Source: Nilaparvata lugens (lineage: Eukaryota > Arthropoda > Insecta > Hemiptera > Delphacidae). From it: DNA of 64,000 nucleotides. The stretch spans positions 5,847,500 to 5,911,499 of the forward strand of contig NC_052517.1 of assembly GCF_014356525.2 (NCBI RefSeq). Reading direction: 5' to 3'. The translations under genes were made by a program, and so were the position numbers. Position 1 is the first letter of the stretch, and each line of letters opens with the position of its first letter. This document shows, piece by piece, positions 1 to 11,172 of this stretch. Below the pieces are notes generated by a model. The model saw only the letters and a program-made list of their open reading frames with translations, did not search any database and was not told where the DNA came from.

Positions 1-47
1 CAACTCATAATAATATTATCTATGATATTTTTATCAATTCTGTAAAA

Positions 48-719
48 TCTATATATATAAAAGCGAAATGGCACTGACTCACTCACTCACTCACTCACTC
101 GCATAACTAAAAATCTACCGGACCAAAAACGTTCAAATTTGGTAGGTATGCTCAGTTGGCCCTTTAGAGGCGCACTAAGAAATCTTTTGGCAATATTTTA
201 ACTCTAAGGGTTGTTTTAAGGGTTTAAAGTTCGTCCTTTAGCATGTATATTCTTCTTCTCCCAATCTCTTAATTATAATTGAAATTTCCATATCACATGT
301 TACTATAGAACTATAATCTAGATAGAGTACCTCTTCGAAACAGTTGTTAACTGGCAACTAAATTAATAATTTTGTCAGGTTGGCATTAAGTTGAGTTGAC
401 TTTGTTAGGTTGGCACCAAGTTGAAGATTTAAATGCATTTATCGCGGAAAAATTGATTGGGCACTGCTACTTCAATTCTGGGAATATTATATTACTAGCA
501 GTCAGGCTCGCTTCGCTCGCCATATCCGTTTAGCCAGACGTTTAGTCTGGATCCCCGACTGGATCGTCCTAACATATGATAAAAATGCTCAAATAATGAA
601 AAATGCAGGCGAGCGAAGCGAGCCGGCTGATATCATTCTTGGACAATCCAGTCGGGGGTCCAGGGGGCGGAGCCCCCTGGCTAGACGGATACGGCGAGCG
701 AAGCGAGCCTGACGGCTAG
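48..719 (+). mobile_element. Helitron family A, complete non-autonomous copy
   Basis: It starts TCTATATATATAAAAGCGAA and ends GACGGCTAG, lying between A (47) and T (720), which is the Helitron A|T insertion rule. The start is followed by an (ACTC)n tract. The 3' third is a long palindrome built from GGCTCGCTTCGCTCGCC and its complement around a GGGGGCGGAGCCCCC core. No coding capacity is visible. Confidence 0.82.
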
Positions 720-736
720 TTACTGTATAATAACTA

Positions 737-1070
737 ATATCGGGGCACCGAGCTTCGCTCGTTATTTTTGTTTATTGATAAACAGAACACAATTCTCTAA
801 AATGATCCTGTTGATATTTCACAGATGGCTATACGTCATCTTATGAATTTCGGGGATGCGATATTTTGATTTTTCACATACTCACTTTTTTACTATCCAC
901 AGCTGTTTCAGCCAAGGTTGAATTATCCTTTTTATGTCGTTCAGCGAGTTTTCCCAAGGATGAGACCTAGAGCAATAGAATCTTTATATCATAAACCTAC
1001 TATGTTCCAAATTTCGTGAAAATCGTGAGAGCCGTTTTCGAGATCCGTTTAACATAAATAACTATATATG
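737..1070 (+). repeat. Dispersed repeat N, copy 1
   Basis: It starts ATCGGGGCACCGAGCTTCGC and runs to about AGAGCCGTTTTCGAGA. A second copy with the same order of motifs, differing by small indels, lies at 55775-56112. There is no ORF; the ends are uncertain. Confidence 0.6.
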
Positions 1071-1185
1071 AAAATAGCCAGATATATAAATACAGAAATT
1101 GCTCGCTTAATATAATAGGATTTCAAATATCTAATAAAAGCTTTATAAATAGAACAAAGAACTTCTGCTACTGCAAATATTGTCA

Positions 1186-2040
1186 TCTATACTATACTAA
1201 AGGAAAGAATTGGCTTATACACGTACGGAATAGGAAAATTATGTTTGACGCATCATCACGTCTCAACTACTCAACTGATTAACTTGAAATTTTGTATATT
1301 TTTTTGTAAATTTTGATTAATCAACTGAGGATGGTTGTAGACCTATTTCCATCTCTTCACGATTTCATTTTGTCAAGTTTTCAGTTCTTCATGTTTTAAT
1401 TGACCGAGCGAAGTGGGGTCTAAGATTCAAATCGACGGTTTGGCATTTCTCTTAATGCTTAAATGTTTATATGTTGCGCATTTACGGCGAAACGCGGTAA
1501 TAGATGTCCATGAAATTTGTTAGGTATGTTCCTTTTTTAATTGCGCGTCGACGTATATACAAAGTTTTTGGAAATTTTGCACTTCAAGGATAATATAAAA
1601 GAAAAAAGGAGCCTCCTTCATACGCCAATATTAGAGTAAAAATCAGAATTATTCATCATAAATAAGCTGTCGAGTGGATTATAAATTGCATGCAATGACG
1701 CATGCAATTCAATATCTCAATGTAACAAATTGAAAACACAGCTGTTGTGTGGACTATTAATAATTGCATGCAATGAGGCATGCAATTGATAACTTGAAGT
1801 GGCATAGTATTCTCTCCCAACTTTTTTCTGCTTTCAACTCGGTAAGCTTTTGATGATAGTAGCATAGCTGTTTACATCAAATTATTAGCATATTGTCGAT
1901 ACAACAACCCAAACAGCCATTAGTCGTTTATACGCCGATATCTCGCCGACACGACAGGACAGGACAGAATTTACTCTGATGGACAGTATTAGAGGAGACT
2001 GTGGTTTATAACTGCGCGAGGTCTACTGTTCACAGAACTA
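1186..2040 (+). mobile_element. Helitron B 5' part interrupted by element C
   Basis: Helitron B starts TCTATACTATACTAAAGGAA at 1186 after an A. It is cut at about 1398 by element C, which starts TTGACCGAGCGAAG and ends GGTCTACTGTTCACAGAACTA at 2040. The Helitron 3' end is not recovered on the other side. Instead a second B copy begins at 2069 behind the same short flank. Confidence 0.65.
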
Positions 2041-2068
2041 AGGACTTCTGCTACTGACAATATTGTCA

Positions 2069-2288
2069 TCTATACTATAATAAAGGATAGAAGTGGCTTA
2101 TACACGTAGGGGATAGGAAAATCATATTTGACGCATCATCACGTCTCAACTACTCAACTGATTAACTTGAAATTTTACATATAGATTCTTAACTAACCGA
2201 GGATGGTTATAGGCCTATTTCAATTCTTCAAAATTTCATTAAGTCAAGTTTTAAAAACGACCCTTGCGGAGCACGGGTTACCTGCTAG
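2069..2288 (+). mobile_element. Helitron family B, complete 220-base copy
   Basis: It begins TCTATACTATAATAAAGG and ends GGAGCACGGGTTACCTGCTAG, with A before and T after. This is a non-autonomous Helitron with a short 3' hairpin region (GCACGGGTTACCTGC). Other copies or parts: 3467-3690, 29480-29710, 33241-33773, 37377-37976, 44287-44500 on +, and 6353-6590, 6595-7110, 12221-12450 on -. Confidence 0.78.
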
Positions 2289-2480
2289 TATGAACTAAAA
2301 TTGAAAGGACCGGGTTCGATTCCCGGTCTTGGCACAATTTTTTGACAGTTTCATTCTTCAAATTTCCTTCTACTATTTAGTTCTTCGGTCAATATTTGCA
2401 GTTGCAGAATTCCTTAGTTCTATTTGTATGGATTTCATTGAGTATTTGAAATAACTAGTAGTTCTGTGAACAATAGACCT
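2289..2480 (+). repeat. tRNA-like (B-box) sequence next to Helitron B
   Basis: GACCGGGTTCGATTCCCGGTC is a perfect T-arm with an RNA polymerase III B box, followed by TTGGCA. There is no D-arm or A box in front: the Helitron end lies where they should be. It is therefore a SINE or tRNA relic, not a gene. An inverted paralogue lies at 6240-6352. Confidence 0.55.
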
Positions 2481-2719
2481 CACGCAGTTTTCTCATCCAG
2501 TATCTGATGTCACCAGTTTGAAATGTTAACAAACTCAGTTCACGTTTGAATTTGTATCCCATATGATATCATTCATCCAGTTCCGTAATAATCTTTCCAT
2601 CTGATGTAATTCCATTTTTCACAATCAAAAATATTATAATTTCTTCAGCATTATTCAGTGCATTTGATTATTTTTAATCACCTATAAAATTAGTTTTTTC
2701 GAATGTGAAAATATTGATA

Positions 2720-2992
2720 CTGATGGGCACGCATAATAATACCATGACTGCAAAACAAAATATTGAAATCAAAGACCTTAAAGTTGCATACATCTTTAAG
2801 GTCTTTGATTGAAACTATAGACCTTAAGGTGTGTACAAATTTACACGACCAATAATTACCTTTCCATCAGCTGATTATATCTGTATTTGTACAGAAACAA
2901 TAAGATACAGATATAAAAAGCTTGGCATCAGCTGATTAAAAATGAAAATTGTTCGTGTTCGCGGCGCGTAAATCTGTACGCACCTTTATAGA
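2720..2992 (+). repeat. Two small foldback elements
   Basis: 2770-2812 is an inverted repeat of AAAGACCTTAAAG-type sequence. 2822-2992 has ends AAGGTGTGTACAAATTTA and TAAATCTGTACGCACCTTTA, which are inverted copies, and contains AT-rich DNA with two ATCAGCTGATT palindromes. Both are MITE-like. Confidence 0.5.
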
Positions 2993-3466
2993 AATAGGCC
3001 CAGCTTCTCCAGGCATCTATGTAATTCACTTGTCTGCTGATTGATTATGAATAATTCTATAGTCTGATTAATCCTATCTCCAGAGTAGATGATATATATA
3101 GTAAAATCGGAATATGAAAGAATTTCTTTTCTTTTCATATTGTCATTCAAATGCAAAATTTCATAACCTTGTGTATCGACGCGCAGTTGAAAACGGAATA
3201 TTCCTGCGAAATGTCATCGAATTCTATCAACGCGTTTGGCGGTAATCGCGTTACACACAGACATACAAAAGCAAATCCAAGTTAAATCATAGACATTTAA
3301 TTTCGGTCAATTATTGTTTAGACCGATTATTTCTCTTTTTTATTGGGAAGTGGTTCAAGATAGTTTTAGTTACTGATCACTCAGTTGTAAATGCATCTTA
3401 TTTGCTTTTAGACTATTTACTATTATTTTGTATTCATTTTATTTCATTTACAAGATGCAGTGTTAG

Positions 3467-3690
3467 TTATCTATACTACAATAAAGGAAAGAACTGGTTT
3501 ATACACGTACGGGATGGGAAATTTATGTTTGACGCATCATCACGTCTCAACTACTCAACTCATTAACTTGACATTTTGCATATAGATTCATAATTAACCG
3601 AGGATGGTTATAGGCCTATTTTAAATTCTTAAAGATTTCATTACGTCAAGTTTTCAGTTCTTCGCGTTTCAAAATGGACCCATGAGGAGC
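3467..3690 (+). mobile_element. Helitron B copy, 3' end damaged
   Basis: It starts ATCTATACTACAATAAAGG and follows family B through GAGGATGGTTATAGGCC. The 3' hairpin reads GAGGAGCACGATTCG and the terminal CTAG is lost. Confidence 0.6.
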
Positions 3691-3837
3691 ACGATTCGTA
3701 GTTTGAAATAATTATTCTTCAAACCGACCATTTCTATTTTTAAATGAGAAAGGTTAAAGACAAGTTTTAGTTACTTATCACTCAATTGCATACTCATCTC
3801 ATTTCCTTTTAGGCTTATTTACTGTTTACTATTAATA

Positions 3838-4880
3838 GTATATTTCGCACCTAGGGCCGAAAATGGGACTTTTCTGGCTCGAAATCGGTTTTCAAGTCCG
3901 AGGCCGTAGGCCGAGGACTAGAAAAGATTGAGAGCCGGAAAAAACATTTTTGCCCATGGTGAGAACGTTATTTTCCGCCACACAGGAAAATAAACAATAT
4001 ATATATGAGAATAATTGTCTATTATAAGCACTTCCGAAAGCAAAAGTGGAAGGTCATAGCTCTAGCAAATCTGAGGTAATCTGAATATCAAGAAATTGTC
4101 CAAGTATTTTTATTTTTTATTCTGATTTGTCTAAATAACCTAAAAGATTATGTTCAATTATATGTAAGAGGTTGAGTTTATACTTTTTATTCTTCCAAAT
4201 GACAATAAGATGATATTATTATAATGTTTTGATTATTGAATGATAAACACAAAGAATGAAAAGTTTTTGATCAGCTGTTTTAGCACACTTGAAATTTGGC
4301 CAATCTGAATGTCAATGGAAAGTTTTTGATCAGCTGTTTTAGCACACTTGAAATTTGGCCAATCTGAATGTCAATGGAAGTTTAGGTTAGAAGTTCTATC
4401 CTACTCTGAAAATAGAATTATTTGAATAGTTTATAATATATATCTTATCTGTATTTTATTCATCCAAATAAAATGATAGTATATTATTACAGAATACTTT
4501 ATTGAATTCTAAAAGCATAAAATGATTCCGTTTATCCACCATGTTCCATGATAAACGCTGTACTAGGAGGTTCGAGGTTAGATTCTATTATACTCTGAAA
4601 ATTGAATTTGAATAGTTTATAATATCTCATTATTTGTATTTCATTCATCCAAATAAAATGATAGTATCTTATTGCAAAAACTTTATTCAATTCTAGAAGC
4701 ATAAACTGATTCCGTTTCATAAACTATTTTGTAAACACGTTCACATCAAATCAGAATCAGCTGACTTCAAGGTTATTTTACAGCCCTAGGGCCGTAAAAA
4801 TTTTACCGGCCTGGTCAGAAAACAATCACTTTCGGCCTCCATATGACGCACGTAAACCAGCTCATTACATCCAAGTGGGG
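3838..4880 (+). repeat. Element I, copy 1, with internal tandem duplications
   Basis: It begins TAGTATATTTCGCACCTAG and contains GAGGCCGTAGGCCGAGGACT. Two local duplications are visible: a 60-base unit at 4258-4317 and 4318-4377 (GATCAGCTGTTTTAGCACAC), and a unit of about 185 bases at about 4420-4735 (CATCCAAATAAAATGATAGT). Relatives: 17126-18180, 25170-25795, 44530-45176 (reverse). Confidence 0.6.
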
Positions 4881-5224
4881 CGAAAATTATATTTACATCC
4901 TTATAATACTATTTACTATTTACTTTTATTATTATATTGTGGACTATTTACTATTTGTACTCATTTTATCATACAAGTTGCAGAGTTAGCTATTTATAAA
5001 TTACGATAAAAGATAACTAACTGTTGAGAAATGCGAGATCAATGCTTCCATTTCTCTTCTCCCACCACGTTTTAAAGATTGGTCAAGACTTCAACATTGT
5101 AGCTATATGAAACAAATCGATTTTAGGTTGGAGAATGTAAATTTTGAATTAACATAATATTTTGCTATCAGGCGCTAGTAAAATCCATAGGGCAGCTCAA
5201 AATGAAAAGGGTAGTTTCTCATTA

Positions 5225-5935
5225 TTATTCCTATTATTTCCTCACGTGTTTCCTCCTACTCTTCCTCCTCCTACTCCTCCTCCACCTCCTCCTTCTCCAC
5301 CTTCTTCTTCTCCTCTTCCTCAACTTCCTCCTCATCCTCATCCTCTTCCTCCTTCTCATCCTTCTCCACCTTCTTCTTCTCCTCTTCCTCCTTGTCATCC
5401 TCCTCCTTCTCTTCCTCCACTTCATCCACCACCTCCTCCACATCCTGTTCCACCACATTCTCCTCCTCTTCCTTCACTTCCTCCTCATCCTCATCCTCCT
5501 CCTCCAACCCTTCCACCACCTCTTCCTCCTTCTCCTCCTTCTCCACCTTCTTCTTCTCCTCTTCCTCCTCCACCTCTTCCTCCACTTCATCCACCACCTC
5601 CTCCACATCCTGTTCCACCACATTCTCCTCCTCTTCCTTCACTTCCTCCTCATCCTCATCCTCCTCCTCCTCCTCTTCCACCACCTCTTCCTCCTTCTCC
5701 TCCTTCTCCAACTTCTTCTTCTCCTCTTCCTCCTCGTCATCCTCCTTCACCTCTTCCTCCACTTCATCCACCACCTCCTCCACATCCTTTTCCACCACCT
5801 TCTCCTCCTCATCCTCCTCTTCCTCCTCATCCTCATCCTCCTACACCTCTTCCTCCACTTCATCTACGACCTTCTCCTCCACTCATCCTCCTCCTCATCC
5901 TTCTCCTCCTCCTCCTCTACTTCCTACTTCTCAAT
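5225..5935 (+). repeat. CT-rich minisatellite of about 0.7 kb
   Basis: Nearly pure pyrimidine on the + strand, made of TCCTCC, TTCTTC and CCACCT blocks with higher-order units of about 180 bases, recognisable by ACTTCATCCACCACCTCCTC at about 5418, 5583 and 5760. All frames stay open, reading as Pro, Leu or Ser runs, and as Glu-rich sequence on the - strand. Open frames in such DNA are not evidence of a gene. Confidence 0.85.
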
Positions 5936-6239
5936 TCCATCGTATTTATTATTTATTCATGTATTCATCAAGTGCTTTACCCTCGACCCACACATAACTC
6001 GAATTTATATTGCAGATTGCAGGTTGCTAGCCTATACTTGCAGTTAGAGTTCAATGAACTTTTACAAAATTCTCAACCCGATAATTCAGTCTTTTTCCCC
6101 AAATTGCTCCCAGTTTGCATGCATTTTTTATACTTCATTCCGTATTTGTCTCTATTATGTTTCCTCTATTTTCGGAATCATTTACATCTATTATTATTAA
6201 AAATTGAAATTTTGAAGAAATTAAAATAGGACTCTAACC

Positions 6240-7110
6240 ACCCTCTGTAAATTGAGAATCTAACTAAATAGTAGAAGGAAATTTGAAGAATGAAACTGTC
6301 AAAAAACTGTGCCAGGACAAGGAATCGAACCAGGTCCTTTCAATTTCAGTTCATACTAGCAGGTAACCCGTGCCTCGCAAGCGTCTAATTGAAAACTTGG
6401 AGAACTACTGTAGAAACTCGACCTACTGAGTTTTCAAGAATCCAAAATAGGCCTATAACCATCCTTGGTAAATTAAGAATCTATATGCGAAATCTCAAGT
6501 TAATGAGTTGAGTAATTGAGACGTGATGATGCGTCATTCGTGAATTTCCTATCCCCTACCTGTATAAGCCATTTCGTTTCTTCATCATATTATTAACTAG
6601 CAGGTAACCCGTGCTTTGCAAGGGTTCTTAAAACTTGACGTAATGAAATCTAGAAGAATTCAAAATAGGCCTATAAGAATCCTCGGTTGATTAAGAATTT
6701 ATATGCTGCATTTCAAGTAAATCAGTATGACCATCTTTCAATTAAAAAAAGAAGTTGGATCCAAAATGGCGGAAAAAATTTGGGTATGACGGGAAAACTG
6801 TTTTTATCATTCGGAAAGGATCCCCAATCATACATATATTCTAATTTCCCTTTTAAGAGAAATCTTCTGCTGCTTCCATACAAACTGGAATAATTGAAAA
6901 CTTGACAAACTTAAAACGAAATGTAATCAAATCTTGAAGAATTTAAAATTGGTCTATAACCACCCTCGGTTAAACAAGAATCTATATGCAGAATTTCAAG
7001 TTAATCAGTCCAGTAGTTCTGACGTGATAATGCGTCAAACATAATTTCCCTATACTTTACACCTGTATAGGCTACGTTTATAATCCAGTTCTTTCCTTTA
7101 TTATGATATA
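6240..7110 (-). mobile_element. Cluster of reverse Helitron B copies with tRNA-like flank
   Basis: 6240-6352 is the inverted counterpart of 2289-2385 (B box GGAATCGAACC). 6353-6590 and 6595-6730 begin ACTAGCAGGTAACCCGTGC, the inverted Helitron B end. 6890-7110 carries a further B body ending TTTCCTTTATTATGATATAG. A unique-looking segment (6735-6890) splits the last two. Confidence 0.6.
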
Positions 7111-8500
7111 GAAGATGATACATGGATGGATGATCATTGTTATTTTACTAATAGATAGAATAAGTTGAATAGTTTCCCTTTCAGAGGGAGTATTGAGAAC
7201 CCACAAAACTCATTTTTCATTTGAAGATATAACGAAAAGGTGCATATGACCTTATTTTTTTGCTCAGCTTGCCCAAAATACCCCTCATTCCAATATTAAC
7301 ATTTTCGACTGACTGTACAGTGAGTCAGTCATTCTATCAGGGCTCGAATAATTTTGAAATTTTAATTAAATAAAAAAGGAAGAATATAATTTCTTTATGT
7401 AAATAACAACACCTTCATTCAAAGACATATTAACTGCATGCGTTTTCATATTGCCGATACAGCATTGATGAAACTGTAGACGTTTATTTAGCACTTTGTC
7501 TCAAAAATTGTTCAAGCTGAAAAATTGATAATCCATGCCACGTGTAGGCCTAAACATTGCATCAGGAAAACGAAGTTTCAAAACTATGTTTTTCAGGTAG
7601 AAAGCAATATAGAAACAGATGTTCCTTTTTTAATATCGACCATATGATTTGGTGATTTTTTAATGAAATCGAATGTACCATTAATGAAATTTAAACATTA
7701 ATTCTGAAAAATCTAGAAGGAAAATTAATTAATAATTAAAAAATTAACAAGATTGATATTTTTAGAATCTAAGTGCAAAATTTGGAGATCTACATCATTC
7801 CCGGTTTTCCGGTATGCAATCCACAAGTTGACATGTTTTGATGCGAACAAACGAATACACGAACAAACACAACCCTACTCTCTCTTATTATATAGATACC
7901 TACAAGGAAAACCATTCAATTTTTAAATCCACGCATAAATTCATGGATTTGGCACTGTTGTGTTGATATCCCAAAGGATTATCATTGTTGATATTTTTAG
8001 AAGAATGAACTTTCAAGCTGGAGTCGTTCACCAGTGACAGTGAAAATATTATAATTCTCACGAGTTTAAATATTAATTAACATTAACATTATTAATCAAT
8101 GTATATTTTTGTATTGTATACTCTTGCGATTACTTCGTACGAATATGTACCTATTTGTGATTTTTGGCAATAAATTCTATTCCAACTTTATATCTTGCTA
8201 TAATTCTGCAGCTCATACTTTGTAAAAATTGTAAAATAGTTTTGGGAGAACATTGGGTCTTGTGAACCAGCATAATACTATACTGTAATGTCATCTCAAG
8301 TAGATAAATCGAATCTAATCTGACAACCCAGTAAATGCTGTCACCTACCGGCAGAATTCAGAACTAATCCACATCTGAACGCCGACCAATAGAAAAAGAG
8401 TAGGGCGAGGTTAGAGGAGTATCTGAGCTGGAGGCGTGGCTTACAAGTCTGGTTCTTGCTTGTGATTGGCCAGCCACCAACTCACTTACTCTTCCACACT
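7111..8500. other. AT-rich sequence without recognised gene
   Basis: No exon, RNA gene or clear repeat end is seen. A possible Helitron-like edge (CTCTCTTATTATATAGATA) is near 7880-7900. Upstream exons of the ankyrin gene could be missed here if very short. Confidence 0.4.
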
Positions 8501-8519
8501 CTCTCTCTCATGCGCTTTT

Positions 8520-8812
8520 TCTCTCCCAGTACTGTATTGGAGGGGAAGACATTATTTTATATCCTTTTCAGAGAATCAACAATATTAAAATTATGTTGAA
8601 ACACCGCCAATTTATGAAGTTACATCAAAATATTATATTATGGTTACCCTACTTGCATTCAATCTTTATCCTCATAATCATGAATTTTCTTATATTTTGT
8701 AAAATTCGATGAATAATATGAGCATTACCGTCATCTAATGTAAATTAGTGTATAAGCCAGTAAATATTGTAACATACATAAATGAAGAGCTCCAATCTAA
8801 TTTAACCTCCCT
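8520..8812 (+). mobile_element. LINE family F 3' end, old copy
   Basis: It shares AACACCGCCAATTTATGAAG and GTGTATAAGCCAGTAAATAT with 19300-19557 and, more distantly, with 21355-21658. The last of these ends in (TCAA)n. It looks like a 5'-truncated non-LTR retrotransposon tail. Confidence 0.55.
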
Positions 8813-9085
8813 CAATCTCACTCTCTCGCTCTGTCTCTCTCACTCACACTCAATCTCTCTCTTTTACTCTCTCTATCTCTGAGTCTCTCTCCCTAGTTGT
8901 CACTCTCTCTAACTCTCTCTCTATCCCTGAGTCTCTCTCCCTAGTTGTCACTCTCTCTCGCTTATGTGACAGAGAGGACGTGGAGTTCTAACTCCGTTCC
9001 AATAAAGGCATATAATCTACCAATCTCTTTTTCTCTCTCTCTCTCTCTCTCACTCTCTCTCTCTCTCTTACACTCTCCATTTTTA
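8812..9085 (+). repeat. (TC)n-rich microsatellite
   Basis: Long CTCTCT runs with imperfect TCTCTCCCTAGTTGTCACTC units repeated twice. It lies about 140 bases before exon 1. Confidence 0.85.
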
Positions 9086-9221
9086 CATTCTCTCGGCTCT
9101 AACTCTCTTTGTATTTTGCCAAGTTTGTTTCCTCATGGAATGTGGAAAATTAAATTTATCAAAAAAATGTATCTGTTCCTATTATAGTATACAAGGCTTT
9201 TACTATTTCTTTTTGTTACAG

Positions 9222-9382
9222 AACTGATAGTGAAACCCTCCAATATCAGAATCTGGATTCATGACAGAGATCTGGGTCGGCTTCAACAGGTTCTATGGGA
9301 AGGTCATGGAGATAAATTACTATTAGAAACTAGCCATCATCCCCTGGTCAAAAGGTTCCTATCTGCCGTGCCTTATATTATG
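9222..9382 (+). CDS. Exon 1 (visible) of ankyrin/Dpy-30 gene: pre-ankyrin helical module, block 1
   Basis: First exon I can place. A polypyrimidine tract and TTACAG precede it, and GTAAGT follows the final Met codon. It enters with two bases of a split codon (phase 1) and leaves in phase 0. It encodes residues 1-54 of the assembled chain, beginning ELIVKPSNIRIWIHDRDLG and ending LSAVPYIM. The segment RDLGRLQQVLWEGHGDKLL...FLSAVPYIM is clearly paralogous to exon 7 (GDLEGLADLVLRGQGDRLL...FIDNVPTYM), and the ending at Met in phase 0 is identical. It looks like an alpha-helical cap leading into ankyrin repeats. No start codon is present, so at least one exon lies upstream, probably outside the window, because nothing convincing appears in 1-9221. 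Confidence 0.85.
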
Positions 9383-9429
9383 GTAAGTAAATGCCATAAA
9401 TGTTGGAGCTTTTGTATCAAATTATGGTA

Positions 9430-10690
9430 TTTTGTATCAAGTTGAGATGATACTGTATCATATTATGTTGATACTGTATCATGTGTGATGCTACGGTATT
9501 ATATTGTGTTGATACTGTATAATATTGTGTTGATACTGTATCATATTATTGTGTTGATATTGCATCATATTGGCACATATGAATAAGACCAGAGCAAATG
9601 CTCATGAGCAAGAGCATGGAGCATAAGGTTTTGCTCATGAGCAAAAGGTACAAGTAAAAGCATTTGCTCATTTTTATATGAATAAGCTTTACCTTATACT
9701 CTTACCTTATGCTTCTGAACTCTGGAGCAAATGCTCACGTATTTTAGAGATTTTTCATCAGCTGATTCGCTTTTGTAGCCTTAGTTTGTTTTTATAGCTC
9801 ACGGAAGCGCTAAATATGCAAGTAGGGTGCACCGCTTGTGTTTGCGTCGTCTGCTCTGTTTTCTATTTATGAATAGAGTTTTAGGTTAGTTGAGTTTAGA
9901 ATTTTGAAATATTAGCGTGAAAAAGTGTCATCTCTATGATAATCTTCAGCATATTCTTATTTCTTATAATAGCCTTCTTATAATCGTCTACACTCTTATC
10001 TTCTTAAATACCTATTTCCTATTTTGAGATGGCTATCTTTATAACAGGTTTGCTCAATGAGATAATGGTGATATAATTAATTATATCATGGTTGAATCTA
10101 GGAAGAGTTTTATAGTTCTCAACTATTGGTTGTGATCGTATCTGGTATAGTTTCCTCTTCCTCATACGAATTAGTTGAGCCATTTTACTATGAGCAAAAG
10201 GCGATAACCTGCTCTAGACTAGACTCACCTTTTTTGAAGCATTTTCTCTAGTTTATTCATACAATTCTGAGCAAAAGCTTTTACTTTTGAGCAAATGCTC
10301 AAACTATTTTTTTATGAGCATGAGCAAAAGGTTTTGCTCACGTTTATTCATAGAAAATGAAGCAAATGCTCCATATTTTAGAAGTATAAGCAAATGCTCA
10401 TCTTTATTCATATGGCCCATTGTGTTGATACGGTATTATATTGTGTTGATACTGTATCATATTGTGTTGATACTGCATCATATTGTGTTGATACGGTATT
10501 ATATTGTGTTGATACTGTATCATGTGTGATGCTACGGTATTATATTGTGTTGATACTGTATCATGTGTGATGATACGGTATTATATTGTGTTGATACTTT
10601 ATCATATTGTGTTGATACTGTATCATGTGTAATGATACAGTATCATATTTTGGTGATACTGTATCATTCATGATGATACCATAGAGAAAA
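9430..10690 (+). repeat. GATACTGTATC satellite array split by element Q
   Basis: Units of about 20 bases (TTGTGTTGATACTGTATCATA) occupy 9430-9570 and 10420-10690. Each unit contains ATGATACTGTATCAT, a perfect odd palindrome. The array was one block and is interrupted by an 840-base element. It begins about 50 bases after exon 1. Confidence 0.85.
9571..10411 (+). mobile_element. Element Q: foldback transposon with many AGCAAATGCTCA motifs
   Basis: Ends CATATGAATAAGACCAGAGC and, inverted, CTTTATTCATATGGCC. Inside both ends GAGCAAATGCTCA and close variants recur more than ten times in both directions. It is inserted in the satellite array. No transposase is visible. Confidence 0.65.
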
Positions 10691-10699
10691 GATAGCACA

Positions 10700-10841
10700 T
10701 CGTTGAAAAAGGATCTGACAACATCGCGAAGATAGAAAAGGATAGCGTCACCTGCTTTGTCAAATGGTAGACAAGGATAGCAACACCAATGTTAATCAAA
10801 TACTGCCATTATAACATGGACCTCACTATAGTAATTGAATA
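10700..10841 (+). repeat. Element D, right half
   Basis: It ends ACTGCCATTATAACATGGACCTC then ACTATAG, the right inverted end of MITE family D. The left inverted end is missing. Confidence 0.6.
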
Positions 10842-11172
10842 TTGATTATTAAACGAAAACCCAAATTAATTGCTTCCAGCCACCCGGAAAATACTGCATC
10901 CGTTTTTTTTTCAATTTAATATTTGCTTGTTTTAAATTCTGAAGAGAAAAAAGGTTAATTAATAAACTCACATTCCAGCCTAATTTCAATCACGTCTATT
11001 AAATTCAAACTCGAATAAACACGGTTAATAGTCACGATTAAATTTAACAGGTGAACGTGCAACCCGAGATTATCTTTAAAGTTTTATCAAGTTTGAATAA
11101 GAAACAGGTCTTGGATGAAAGTAGTCTGTTGTGCTTTTTCGAAATTTCTACAATAAACTATACATACTGAAT

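Noticed and set aside
1656..1865. Short minus-strand frame with repeated NCMRHCMQ
   Set aside because: It derives from a repeated GCATGCAAT word inside element C, with no sign of coding constraint.
2296..2340. Possible tRNA gene
   Set aside because: Only a T-arm and B box are present. A Helitron end lies where the D-arm and anticodon arm should be.
5162..6229. Long Pro-, Leu- and Glu-rich open frames
   Set aside because: All frames of the CT-rich minisatellite stay open because stop codons cannot occur in pure pyrimidine or purine repeats. There is no splice or start context.
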